Source of the DNA: Coccinella septempunctata
Lineage: Eukaryota > Arthropoda > Insecta > Coleoptera > Coccinellidae
Assembly: GCF_907165205.1 (NCBI RefSeq)
Contig: NC_058193.1
Span: forward strand, 27,851,521 to 27,915,520
Direction: 5' to 3'
DNA: 64,000 bases
A program made the position numbers and the translations under genes. Shown piece by piece: positions 45,614 to 56,168 of this stretch; positions within the stretch are counted from its first letter, which is position 1, and every line of letters starts with the position of its first letter. The notes under the pieces are model-generated. The model saw only the letters and a list, made by a program, of their open reading frames with translations, was not told the DNA's origin and did not search any database.

Positions 45614-45786
45614 AGCCCGTTTGCAACAGCCGAGAATTCTCTAGAAAATTTACTAGAGAATTCATGCGCCGTGAATTCTTTACCGTTACATACGCACTTT
45701 CGGTGAAATTCACTGTTCAGTAGCATAATCTCTGCCGTTTTCTTACCAAAATTTGGTAGAGAATTCTCGGCTGTTACAAACGGGCT
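45614..45786. mobile_element. PIF/Harbinger-like MITE, 173 bp
   Basis: Terminal inverted repeats begin AGCCCGTTTGCAACAGCCGA and, on the other side, AGCCCGTTTGTAACAGCCGA, and continue through GAATTCTCTA. TTA is duplicated at 45611-45613 and 45787-45789, the 3-bp target typical of PIF/Harbinger. Non-coding. Confidence 0.88.
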
Positions 45787-45839
45787 TTATAGTACTCGAG
45801 ATGCTTTCAGTGGGCATCGAATTTGGGACACCCTATACT

Positions 45840-46362
45840 TTTCAAAGGTATTCACTTGTACTTCGTTATATTTTATCCCAACCATGTATTCCCCCAGTTC
45901 ATATGGCCCTTATTTTCTGTTCTCTCAAAAGAACCTGTACATCAGGTCAATTTCGAACACTGGACCCTCGTTCATTGTTCCACCAAAGATGTTTGTATAT
46001 ACTGGCAGCACTGTTATTAAGAGTCCACTTTGATTTGCCGACGACCGAAGTGGAGAGCTCAAGAAGTCACCGTTTCGCTGGTGGCTCGTAAACCTGCTGG
46101 ATGCATTTCCAAGAACTCGACGCAGAAGAACGAAATTTCAACGATCGAAAAGAGAGCCAGACTCGGGGTGGTCACTGTGGGAATTTATTTTCGTTCCTCT
46201 GGACTTGTTGCCGCAACGACAAAATGGCCGGTCCAATTATAGGCACCGATACTTTTGTTCGTTTTAAATGCGCGTTCATCGGTCGTTTTGAGACCGCGCT
46301 TTTTTGCGGCGTGGAAACGTTTTGCTTGCACATTGTTGTATATGTTCATGTGCCTACACGGT
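45840..46362. other. GC-richer patch, possible promoter region
   Basis: From about 46020 the sequence is rich in CG dinucleotides and contains CAAAATGGCCGGTCC, similar to YY1/Pho sites common at animal promoters. Overlapping frames on both strands (45753-46391) show no domain. It might be a start region of a gene on either strand, or the inside of an unidentified transposon. Confidence 0.25.
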
Positions 46363-46896
46363 GAGGTCAAAATAAACACATTTTTTTTCAATTCGGCCCT
46401 GATAAAAAGATAAAGCTATAGATAATGAGTTTTCATAATGAGCTATGCCACCCCTTGAAAAACGAAATTACCTTCAGAATAACTAGCTTAATCTGTGACA
46501 CTAACATCTGTGGATCTTTTTATCAGAGTTGTATTTAGCCAAAATACCTAATTTCTCAAATTTCACAGATACTTTTTAATTTTTGAAGAATATATGAGGA
46601 ATACTTCCATTTTACAAAACTATCCAATATTCATTAGATTAGATTGGGTTCTTTGGATTTTTTGCATTATTTTGGTACGTAATGGTCATAATGAGAAAAT
46701 TGGAAGACGTGGGTGCTATCTGGTATTCGAAAAAAATTCATCAAATAAATGAAAAACCATATTCTGAAGTCCACTTCATTCGATGAAAATGTTTGTGAGA
46801 TAGAACTAAAAATAAGATTTTTTTATGGTTTTTCAACAGCCTGTGTCTTTTGAAACGAGCTTAGTGTTTCTTTTGACCCCTAGAATCTACTGTTGG
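46363..46896. mobile_element. Family B MITE, reverse, ends missing
   Basis: Runs from GAGGTCAAAATAAACACA through TTCGGCCCTGATAAAAAG to CCCCTAGAATCTACTGTTG. It matches the copy at 44774-45473 in the same direction but lacks both outer 30 bp. Confidence 0.85.
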
Positions 46897-47775
46897 GTTT
46901 CAGTCAATGAATAATATTAGGTTGGAAGAAACTCCGAAATTTATCCCTAGCATCTTGAAATTTGAAAAGAAAACATCTATGAGAATGAAAATGAACTGAC
47001 TGAATTCAGTAGCTCCTTTCTTACTAACCTTAGGTTGGTTCAATGTGGTTCTGAACTCGCTCATTTAATATTAAAGTTGTGATGCAGGTTGCTGGTATGA
47101 TCATAAATACCGTATGATTAACGCAAATGAGGCCCAATAGCAGCATAGAACAAAGGAATAATATTGTCAATGACTTGTAAATCTGCGCATTCATGGTACC
47201 ATCAAGCACCAACAATTCTGTACATTCATTTTAGCAAATTCCTCATCAAAGAGTAACATTTTTGAACAATACAGACCTCCATTGGTTGTTCCAATGCACA
47301 TGCTCATTGGACCATTCCAATCGAAGCCGAAGTGTAGGTAAATAATATATATATAAGTTACACTTGCGTACTGAATATCAAATTTTCATTCGATGTGGGA
47401 AAAAGGATATTTAAAAAATTTCAGCATATTCGAAAATAAAGGAATTTGATTCACCTCAATTAAATAATTCCTTTTTACCTCTTTCAAATTTAATTTTTCC
47501 TATATTAATCCAGAATAATCTTATACTTATAATCTGCAATTCAAAGCCAATTGTTCCAGCTGGGAAAATAATGTCATGTATTCAAAGTTAAAATTTCGCC
47601 CAAATTCAACTGACTGTACTGAGAAAAAAATTGTATTACATCAGTTTGGCAAATTACTTCAAAAGTTAGCACTAACTACATAGATACAATCGTTTTTAGA
47701 TTGGACCAGAAACAGGTTCTTCTTAAATTAATTCACTTTCCTTTTATGACAAGATTTAATAAATTCACAAATGAT
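46897..47775. other. No recognised gene
   Basis: AT-rich; a 61-codon minus frame (47030-47215) rich in hydrophobic residues is the only notable frame and is not supported further. Confidence 0.35.
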
Positions 47776-49493
47776 CAGTGACGGCTCGTGACCATAAGGT
47801 GTGGGTCGGCCAGACCCAGGATATACAGGGGAATATCCTGAAATAAAATTAATATCTATTTTTTCAACCAATAACTGAAAATGAAAACGCGGAATCCCAC
47901 CATAATCTCTGTTTTTCTAAAATTAAATATTGATATATTTTTTGTCGATTAAGTTTCTAAAGATAAGTTGGATAGGGTCGCGGCTAAGGGGTGGAAAAAA
48001 ATATAATTTTATTTTCCAAAAATAAATGCAATCAGAAATCAATTGACATGTTTTTCATCATCTTGATGTTAAGTTATTGGTTGAGAAACTACTCATTGAA
48101 AGAAGAAGGCAATTGAAAAGCAATTGGTGGGTTTCAGCGTCTTCATTTTGAGTGGTTGATTAATATTGAAGAAATATTAATTTTATTCTAGACTTATGCC
48201 CCATCCTGTAGATAAAGTCTGATTTTTTTTATACAACAGTGTATAAAAGTTTCGTTTTCAATGCGATATAAAGACTTGCTTTTGGAGAAAGAATGTACTA
48301 CACTTCTTTGTTTTTGCCCAGCTTTTGAATAATAGTTTTATTCTTCTTCGGGGTCTCTCTGTAAATACCGATAACAAATTTATTACAACACAAAACATCA
48401 AAGTCAATACGAATCAAAATTTTAAGTTCACTGAAACACATCTACAATTTTGATTTTAAGTGAAAATGTACTAATTTTTCCTTTCTTCATTTCACCATTC
48501 TTCCTTCTACTGTCACATGACCTTGTGACAGGGTGCAAAGTTTGTTTCGATTTGCTACTACTCCAATTATTCAACAATTAAAGAAATTTAGAATCCACTC
48601 AGATTATCAAAATTTACGAAATGAATTGAAGAAAACTGATGAACACGTGCACCCCTTTCTCTTATTCTACGACACTGACCTAATTCAATTCATAATATGG
48701 GAACATTGGGAACAGCGATGCAGATGCGATTCTTATATACCGACTCCGAGGCTCGGCCGGCCGATCTACGCGTATTCAAGAAGCTTCGAAATCACCGTGC
48801 CCTTATAAATTCACTAGGAATTACGAATTTTTATGATCAAAAAATCACTAAACTACTCTTATACGGTCGGAATACCCTTTTTCAAAAATTAACTATTCAC
48901 TTAATAATAAAAAAATCTAACTATAATTAGGGATATATTATGTTTTCATTGACTAAACTACTCTTAAAAGGTGCGAATACGCTCTTTTCTAAAATAGACA
49001 TAATATTTAATGATTAACTATTCATTTGATAATATAATATCTTAGAATAGACAATGAGGGAATCTAGAAATATGACAACTAAACGCCCAAACCATAGCAA
49101 GGTAGGCCCAACTCGTGCTGGCCGACCGTGTATGTATCTAGCAGCGACGTAATACGATGTTCAACTTGGTGATAACTGCGTGCGACGTAGGTGCTGTATA
49201 GTACCATAACTTGAAGCGTTTCGCTAGGCTACTACGGCTGGCCGACCTAGCGTGTAGCGTGTTTATCGTAAGGAAAGAGAACTTCGAAATAAACTAACTC
49301 AGGGCGACAGGGGCGTCACGTTGATCGAAATAAGTTGTCGTACGTATTACTAGGGAATTAATCGAGAATTTAATATCGAAATTAATTATTTGGAATAAGT
49401 TTTGAAGAATAAAATGATTATAATTATTTTCCATTTCTCGATTATTTTTGGGTCGGCCGGGCCGACCCTGCATACCCGGACGAGCCGTCATTG
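47776..49493. mobile_element. hAT-type element, 1.7 kb, non-autonomous
   Basis: Ends CAGTGACGGCTCGT and, complementing the right side, CAATGACGGCTCGT, with a perfect 8-bp target duplication CAAATGAT (47768-47775 and 49494-49501). No hAT transposase motif is recognised in the small frames inside. The block GGTCGGCC/GGCCGACC recurs at about 47806, 48757, 49111, 49228 and 49451-49467, on both strands and near both ends, and is probably a transposase-binding repeat. Confidence 0.92.
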
Positions 49494-49501
49494 CAAATGA
49501 T

Positions 49502-51207
49502 GGTCAAACTTCCCTACTTCAGCTGCAATACATGCACGCAGCCATCTTTTTGCAACCACTTGAAGCAATGTTTGCAAATGATTTCGTGAAAAATCTAAAT
49601 AAATTTCAGCATTTGAAACCTCTGGTACAATCAAATACAGAAAGATGCGTAGTAGACCAAGGGGTGTAGCATACTGATTGTATTGTATTGCGTTTTTGTG
49701 AGTCAATACCAAATACTGGCTTCATTACCTGTTTCACTCAATCACACTTCTGTGACACCAGAATGTACAACAAAAAAATTGTCTTCGATATACTGAATTT
49801 ATTCCAAGTAAGAATGTTATTCTTCATTTTTATTTTATTGATTGAAGGCTTCTCTTCAAATCGGAATGTATTTCGTGAAAATTGAGGTAGAAATAGATTT
49901 TACGTCGTTGTTATTTAGAAGGATCAGCTTTGAGATGAACCAAGAAAAACGTTCGATTTATAACAAACAACAAAACGAAGATCGAAATGTCGCAGTCTAT
50001 ATGCATGAGTCTTAACATTGGCCGACAAACTCAACGATATGATCCGGCTATCTAGTCAGACCTCCACCTCGTGAATAGTCCCATTTCTCATTCATAATGG
50101 CTTTGAATTGGTTTGAACCGAGCTCATATATAGGAAACCCATCTCACTTCGCGTGGGAAGGATCCAGCTTTAAGCTCGAAAAGCAACTTATTTCGAATTA
50201 GATCGTGGACCAGAGACCTCACACTCCGTCGCCTCTCAGGTGAGATCCTTTCTACAGGGTGGTCAATAAAAGTACGTTTTCGATTAAGATTCCATCAGGC
50301 TCGTCGCAGCAGCGTTCGGAATATTCTGTTCTTTGTACCATCAGATTATTTCATTTATTTTCACCCTTGAAGTAGTTATATCTATGTTTTCTTATGCAGA
50401 AACATTTCGTTGGTTGTAGATACTCGTAATTCTATATCATTGTGAACCTTGCTTCAATTTCTGTACTGATTGCTAAAATAATAATGATGTAAGTATATTT
50501 GAACATCGGAAATCCATTATAAAGGCCTGAAAAATATTTGGTGTTGCTTCATTTACAAAGCTCGACGTAGTGCAATTTTTACTAGGGTAATTCAAGTGAT
50601 TTTTTTTACATTATTTGAAAAGCAAAATATTTCAATTTCTTCTACAAAACTGCTGAAATGATCGTTTTGATCACTGCCCAGGTATACTAGTGTAAATTGT
50701 ACTAAAAAATAACTCGTGAACCAGTACTCCAAGTTCATAAAATAGCTCTTGAGTAATTTTTGATTTTTTCAATCTATGCCAACAAAACAGAATTTGACTA
50801 ACTCGTGAAAAAAATAACTGTGTCGATATCAAATCAACCCATCATTTTATCAGAATTTTAGCTCTTTTTCTTTACAGTGCTTTTTGTTCACAACAAAATG
50901 TAATACTTCTTGTTATTGAAAGTTCTTTTTGTTTTCAAAATATTGGCTCGGTGCATAATAATTGTCTCTTTAATTACAAGAATGTCTTTTACGCGATTTC
51001 CTTTCTCTATTTAGTGTTACGAATAACTGAATGCATATTCGAAATACTGTTTGTAGTAGTACCTACTCATTTCACAATAATTCTATAAAATCTGGTAAAA
51101 TATAATACTTATTTGCTGTGAGTGTTAACACTCAAAATTATCTATTTGCTTTGTATAGTTAAGTACTTTTCATGAAAACACAAAACAAATGGTGAAATTG
51201 ACCTATA
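49502..51207. other. No recognised gene apart from a possible promoter
   Basis: Mostly AT-rich single-copy DNA. The first-exon candidate at 50125-50239 is listed separately. TACAGGGTGGTCAATAAAAG at 50254 is an isolated MITE end. Confidence 0.35.
50125..50239 (+). promoter_or_regulatory. Possible TATA promoter and first exon
   Basis: CATATATAGG (50125-50134) is a good TATA box. About 110 bp downstream CTCTCAG|GTGAGATCC (boundary 50239/50240) is a near-ideal donor. The stretch between is GC-richer than its surroundings and has no long frame, as a 5' UTR exon might look. No initiator is perfectly spaced. Unproven. Confidence 0.28.
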
Positions 51208-51858
51208 TACAGGGCGAGCCTTTGACTCGTACAGATATTCATATTTATTTATTTATTTATTTATTCAACAGAGGAACAAACACAGGTAAACAAATACCCA
51301 GAAAAATGTTCTTGAGGTCAAAAGAAACACTTTTTTCCTTTACTATTTTTTCAGAATCGGCTCGGTTTGAAAGATACAGGCTGTTGAGAAATCATACAAA
51401 AATGTTATTTTTAGTTTAATCTCACAAACGGTTTTATCGATTGTAATGGAATTCGGAACATAGTTTTTCAATTATTTGATGAATCTTTTTCGAACACAAG
51501 ATATCACCCACGTCTTCCAGTTTTCTCAATATGACCATAGGTATCATAAAAATATCAAAAATTCAAAGAACCCAACTCTTGAAACTAAGTTGAACGCTAT
51601 CTAATGAATATTTGAATGTTTTATAAAATAAAAGTATTCTTCAAATTTTCTCGTATAATGGCCGTGTTTGAAAGATCCACAGATGTTTAGTGCCATAAAT
51701 TTATCCAGTTATGCTGAAGGTAATTTTGATTTTCCAGGGGTGGCTTAGCTCATTATGAAAACTTAAAATGGCTATATATTTTTATTAGGAAAAATGTTTT
51801 TTTTGACCTGAAGAATCTTGTGTTAAAATATTTGCACGAATCAAAGACTTACCCTGTA
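51208..51858. mobile_element. Family B MITE with a tetranucleotide array in its end
   Basis: Left TACAGGGCGAGCCTTTGACT and right AATCAAAGACTTACCCTGTA. The unique middle (ACTCTTGAAACTAAGTTGAA, CCAGGGGTGGCTTAGCTCAT) is in the same direction as 28084. Within the left inverted repeat a (TATT)n run at about 51241-51264 and some 40 bp of other sequence have been added. Confidence 0.9.
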
Positions 51859-52849
51859 AAAAAAACAATGATGTAATTGCAGGATAAGCGTATATTTCAG
51901 TGCTTCGAAAACGCGCATACTAGATCGTATTTTACGTTTTTCTGGTCCACCCTGTGCACTAGCTTGGACGCTCGGGTCGCCCAGAATCGTGCCAGAGGGC
52001 GATACCACAGCATGCCCTTCAATTTTTTCCAGTGCCGAACCTATCACGGCGCCAGTCTCACTACCATAGATGCCGATCTCTCATTCTTCCAAATTGAGAC
52101 GGATGACGTTGAACAACACGTCGGATAATTCACAGAGTGGATGCTGAAATCGCTTCGTCTTCACCCGTATCCGTAATTGGTCTTGTTATGGATATTTATC
52201 GGCCGGGTTACAGGTTTTTTCGTTGTCTTCTGTTCTTCGATTTTGGTGCAGAGGCTGATGAACCGACGACGGTCGGAATCGACCTACTGTGTGAACGGAT
52301 TTCGTAATCGGTTTAATGACATCCGAAATGTGATTGTGTGTTGGCAAGGCTACTTTTGGAAGAATGAATTTTTGGTTTCCACCATGTGGTCCAAATTGAA
52401 ATATTGAAAAACTTCAGTGAACCTTCTCTCATTTTGTACACGAATTTCTGACAACTCGATGTCGCATTTTTCTTAAACACTACACCCTATCAATTTCTTG
52501 ACCTAGAGGATGCCTTTGCACCCGCCGATAAAGAGAACAGTAGAGTCTTTATCTTGAAAGAATTAAAAACCTCAAATCTACTGCAAGGGTCGCCTTTTTA
52601 GTTGAATACTACCGTTAGTTCGAATGATCAGTAGTTACATCACTACCAGTAGTGACCAGTAGCCTGAACCAAAGAGATACTCTTTGCCTGAACGACTTGT
52701 CGGATATCTTAATATATTTCACGGGATATTTCCTTTTGTGCACTCTTGAGGGGTATCTCACTTATCTTCAACGATAGAGAATTCATTTATTCATTCAATC
52801 ATTCCTGAATCTCGTTACCGAGAATAAATCTACAAAAAGACCATCAGTG
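51859..52849. other. GC-richer unidentified patch
   Basis: 51900-52410 has more CG than its surroundings and frames on both strands (51877-52128 and 52177-52407 plus; 51841-52047 minus), none with a recognised domain. As it borders the LINE fragment it may be worn retrotransposon sequence, but this could not be shown. Confidence 0.3.
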
Positions 52850-53590
52850 CTATCAAACTTATTATTTCTTAGGGCTACTTGCGACTGTGTGCCCTCCTGT
52901 GACTGAAGAGACCCAACCGTGTTATACAGATCCTTCCACACTTCACATGGATAGTTACCAACCAAATCTGGCCGGCGCTGTATTCTTCTCGAGTCTCCAT
53001 TATAGCTGTGGACCAAAGACCTTCACTGTGATCTGTTTAACGCTAGTTTTTCCTAGTTATGATTGGCATTAACTGATTTTAGGGGTTGATGCAGTAAATC
53101 CTTGAACCGCTTTTACTCACCTCCTGGTTTCCGAGCTCCCACTGTGAATTCGCCATACAGAGCTACTTTGGGGAGTCTTGTGTCTTGCATCCTCAGAATG
53201 TGGCCGCTCCATCTGAGTCAGGCTCTCGTTACTTGAGTCTCAATTGTTATACAACTCGCGCGTTGCAAGACTTCTGCATTTGAAACTTTGTGGAACCATC
53301 TGATGTGCATTATTTGTCTTAGATGATGTTGTTGCGTTTGTTCAAGTTGTTTAAGCGTTAGGAGGACCACAGCTTTGTAAACAGCTGTCTTGGTCTTCAG
53401 ATTGAGGTCGTGATATTGAAACAATCTGTCCTTTAGCTTTCAGAATACCCGTGATGCTGAATTGATACGTTTGTGTATTTCTGTGACCAGGTTAGCCCTA
53501 TGGTATTTATGAAGCTTCTCAAGTATTTGAATTGCTCGACCTGTTCTAGAGTTTCATCCTCCATGCTGATATCTGTTTGAGAATTGCGGT
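52850..53590 (-). pseudogene. RTE-like LINE: C-terminal reverse transcriptase fragment
   Basis: On the minus strand conserved blocks of the 'endonuclease-reverse transcriptase' type of non-LTR element follow in order: MEDETLEQVEQFKYLRS (about 53575), DRLFQYHDLNLKTKTAVYKA (about 53420), KQLEQTQQHHLRQIMHIRWF (about 53340), NAEVLQRASC, RLRWSGHILRMQDTRLPK (about 53200), and downstream NRSQ-stop-RSLVHSYN. The usual LLYGSETWT block is deleted between LTL and KQLEQ. There are frame changes and at least three stops. Only the part after the catalytic YxDD is present, as expected for a 5'-truncated LINE copy. Confidence 0.85.
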
Positions 53591-54890
53591 TTTCTCGACA
53601 GTACATTTTTATGCAATTAAAAGTGGTGTATGCAGAATTTTGATAGCTCTTCTAGTTTTCGAGATATAGGCTGAAATTGAAAATTATCACTTCTCAAGCA
53701 CCCTTCGTATCTCAATTAGATGTTCCTAAACCTATGGAAGAAGTTGAAACTCTGATAGAATATTTTCTTTGAATCCAGTGTTGTAGTAGTTTTTTCCTAT
53801 CACCTTTTGTTTTTCGGTTATTAAGCAAACACGAGAGCAAACATATGGATTTTTAAATTTGGCATCAGGTGGGCTTTCCAAAACCCAAAAATATATAAAT
53901 GTATTAAATTTTTGTGAAAACAAGCTCGGAATTCAATATTTTCTGAAATTCTCCTTTGTGTCTGATTTAAAGATTACAGAGCTGATACAGCCAGTTTCTA
54001 CACCATACAAATTCAACTACGGAGTATTTCGACACTGTGTTTAATATGGAAGAATGAAAATTTGGACGAATCAAATGAGGATAACATGGTGTTATCCTGA
54101 CTCTCTTCAGCGTTTCCGACATTTCGATACACCCAATGATTTGTTCCGTATTCCAAGACATTTTCGGGTGTGCATTCAAATAATTATCAATTCTCTTCAC
54201 GAAGTTCGTCCAATTCTTATTCATTTACATTCATCGATTAAAGTAGGTCCACCAAGAGACAACAAGAAGTAATTTAGCATAGATTTTTAAAGGTCGTCGA
54301 CTTCCATATTCAACAGTTTTCACTTGATGCATACGCCAAAATCATTAATTCAGTTCAAGTCCGCATAGGCACCATTTCAATGCACTAAAATGGATCATAC
54401 GAACATCCCATGACCCCGTTGGGAGAAACACTTGCCATTTCGTTCAAATTAACCGGCAGTGTGAGTAATTAATTGAAAAGCGATATGGTCGTTTCGTTAA
54501 CGGCATTCAAGATGCGATGCGCCAAGAATCTAGTTAAATACAGGGCGGATGGTGTCATGGCGAGAGGAAAAAATTTATATATCTTGTCTGGCAACTCTAG
54601 CGGCGCTTCAAAAGCTTTCATTATTTATGGTGATACAACTCATATATATTCAGATTAAGGAGGGTGTTATAAATAAGAGGCAAGTCGTAACAGGATGTGT
54701 ATACAGGGCGTTTACGAGGTATCTTTTCGAGTAGGATGTGAAATTCATCAAGATGAATCATTTGTTCATTTTTGTGTTTCGAACAATTAAGCGATTAGAT
54801 GGAGAAGTACAATGAACAACAAAAGATGAATCTTCTGCATTTCGAAACTTTTCTGGATCGAAATTATATCAAATTCAACATATACATATA
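53591..54890. other. No recognised gene
   Basis: AT-rich DNA. Frames at 53859-54272 overlap on both strands without domains. TACAGGGCGTTTACGAGG at 54702 is a MITE-like end. Confidence 0.35.
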
Positions 54891-56168
54891 CGAGGATGTG
54901 TTGATATCTAGTTAGCCTAGACCAGTTGCATGCATAAAAAAAATATTGCGTTACCATAACAACCAAGAATAACTCATTTGAAGTGTAAGTGTGAAGTTTG
55001 AGGTCAAAGAAGTAAACCAGAGTTACGCAATAAATTAAAAGAAAGAAGATGTCAACCGAAATTGTGAAAATCGAAAAATTGGAGTATCGAGCCATCATCA
55101 AGTACCTGTATTTGAAAGGGTTAAGAGGTGAGAAGATAAACGAAGATATGCTTAATACCCTTGGCGATCAATGTCCTTCGTATACGACCGTGAAAAATTG
55201 GACTTCAAGTTTCAAACGAGGAAAATTTTTCATTGAAGATGATGACCCATCGGGAAGGCCATTTTTTGTGTCAGTCCCCGAAAACATCGATGCAGTTCAT
55301 GATGTGATTTTATCAGACCGACGAATTGGGCTAAAACGGATATCTGAAGTATTGAGTATTTCATACGAACGCGTTCATCATACAGTTCACATCAATTTGG
55401 GCCTGAGAAAAATTGCTGCAAAATGGATCCCCAAATGTTTGAATGTTGACCAAAAGCGTGCAAGTGTAGAAGCATCGCGTTCGATCTCCATTTGAAAACG
55501 ATGTAGACTTCCTTAACCGAATTGTTACTATGGGTGAGACTTGGGTACATTTCTACGATCCAGAAACAAAGCAACAATTGATAGAATAACGAAATTCTGG
55601 TTCTCCAAGACCTAAGAAGTTTCATGTCCAAAAATCTGCTGGAAAAGTTCTTGCTTCAGTTTTTTGGGATTGCCATGGAGTAATCATGATTGATTTTTTG
55701 GATAAGGGTAGAATAATAGCCGGAGATTACTATTCGACAGTACTGACCTCTTTACGAAAAAAAAATTGAAGAGAAAAGACGCGGAAAGCTATCCAAAGCT
55801 GTTGTTTTGTTTTTGCAGGACAACGCCCCTGCTCACAAATCTCATGTTGCCATGCAAAAAATTCGTGATTTAGGGTTTGAATTACTAAAAAACCCCTTTA
55901 TCCACCAGATTTGGCTATCATCTCTTTCCTCAATTGAAAAAAAGTTTAAAAGGTCGTAAATTTTCTTCTAACGAGGAGGTAATAAAAACTGTGGAGGTCT
56001 GGTTTGCAGAGCAAGAAGAAACTTTTTTTTTGAGAGGTCTAGGGACGTTGCAGGTTCGCTGTAATAAATGTATCCAATTAAGAGGAGAATATGTTGAGTA
56101 TAAAATATTTTGAGATTGAAATTTTGTTTGGTTCTATAGTAGGCTAAGAATTTTTCAATATATCCTCG
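54891..56168 (+). mobile_element. Mariner copy 4, most complete
   Basis: 1278 bp with inverted ends CGAGGATGTGTTGATATCTA and TTTTTCAATATATCCTCG, flanked by TA (54889-54890 and 56169-56170). It keeps the 5' UTR, the full gene length and the 3' UTR, so it best shows the structure of the family. Point changes and small deletions break the gene. Confidence 0.95.
55049..56099 (+). pseudogene. Mariner transposase, broken (copy 4)
   Basis: ATG starts MSTEIVKIEKLEYRAIIKYL. The first 148 codons are open and cover both helix-turn-helix motifs (YLYLKGLRGEKINEDML; RIGLKRISEVLSISYERVHH), the GRP linker and WIPKCLN. A deletion after RSIS at about 55490 shifts the frame. Further on, the catalytic blocks are seen in other frames: ETWVHFYDPETKQQ, the WDCHGV block and LQDNAPAHKS. 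Part of the YSPDLAPSD block is deleted at about 55895-55915. Full length would be near the usual 345 residues. Confidence 0.93.

Larger units (their letters stand above)
44625..45835. mobile_element. Composite MITE with two elements inside
   Basis: TATAGGGTGTCCCA at 44623 and TGGGACACCCTATA at 45824-45837 are exact inverted 14-mers including TA flanks. Between them lie a complete family B element (44774-45473) and a PIF/Harbinger-like MITE (45614-45786). This is read as an outer element that received two insertions; two unrelated ends standing by chance is the alternative. Confidence 0.55.

Noticed and set aside
45753..46391. Several overlapping frames on both strands in a GC-richer patch
   Set aside because: Overlap reflects few stop codons at higher GC; none shows a domain or consistent splice sites.
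51841..52407. Possible host gene in the GC-richer patch
   Set aside because: Frames on both strands lack domains and splice context; could equally be worn retrotransposon next to the LINE fragment.
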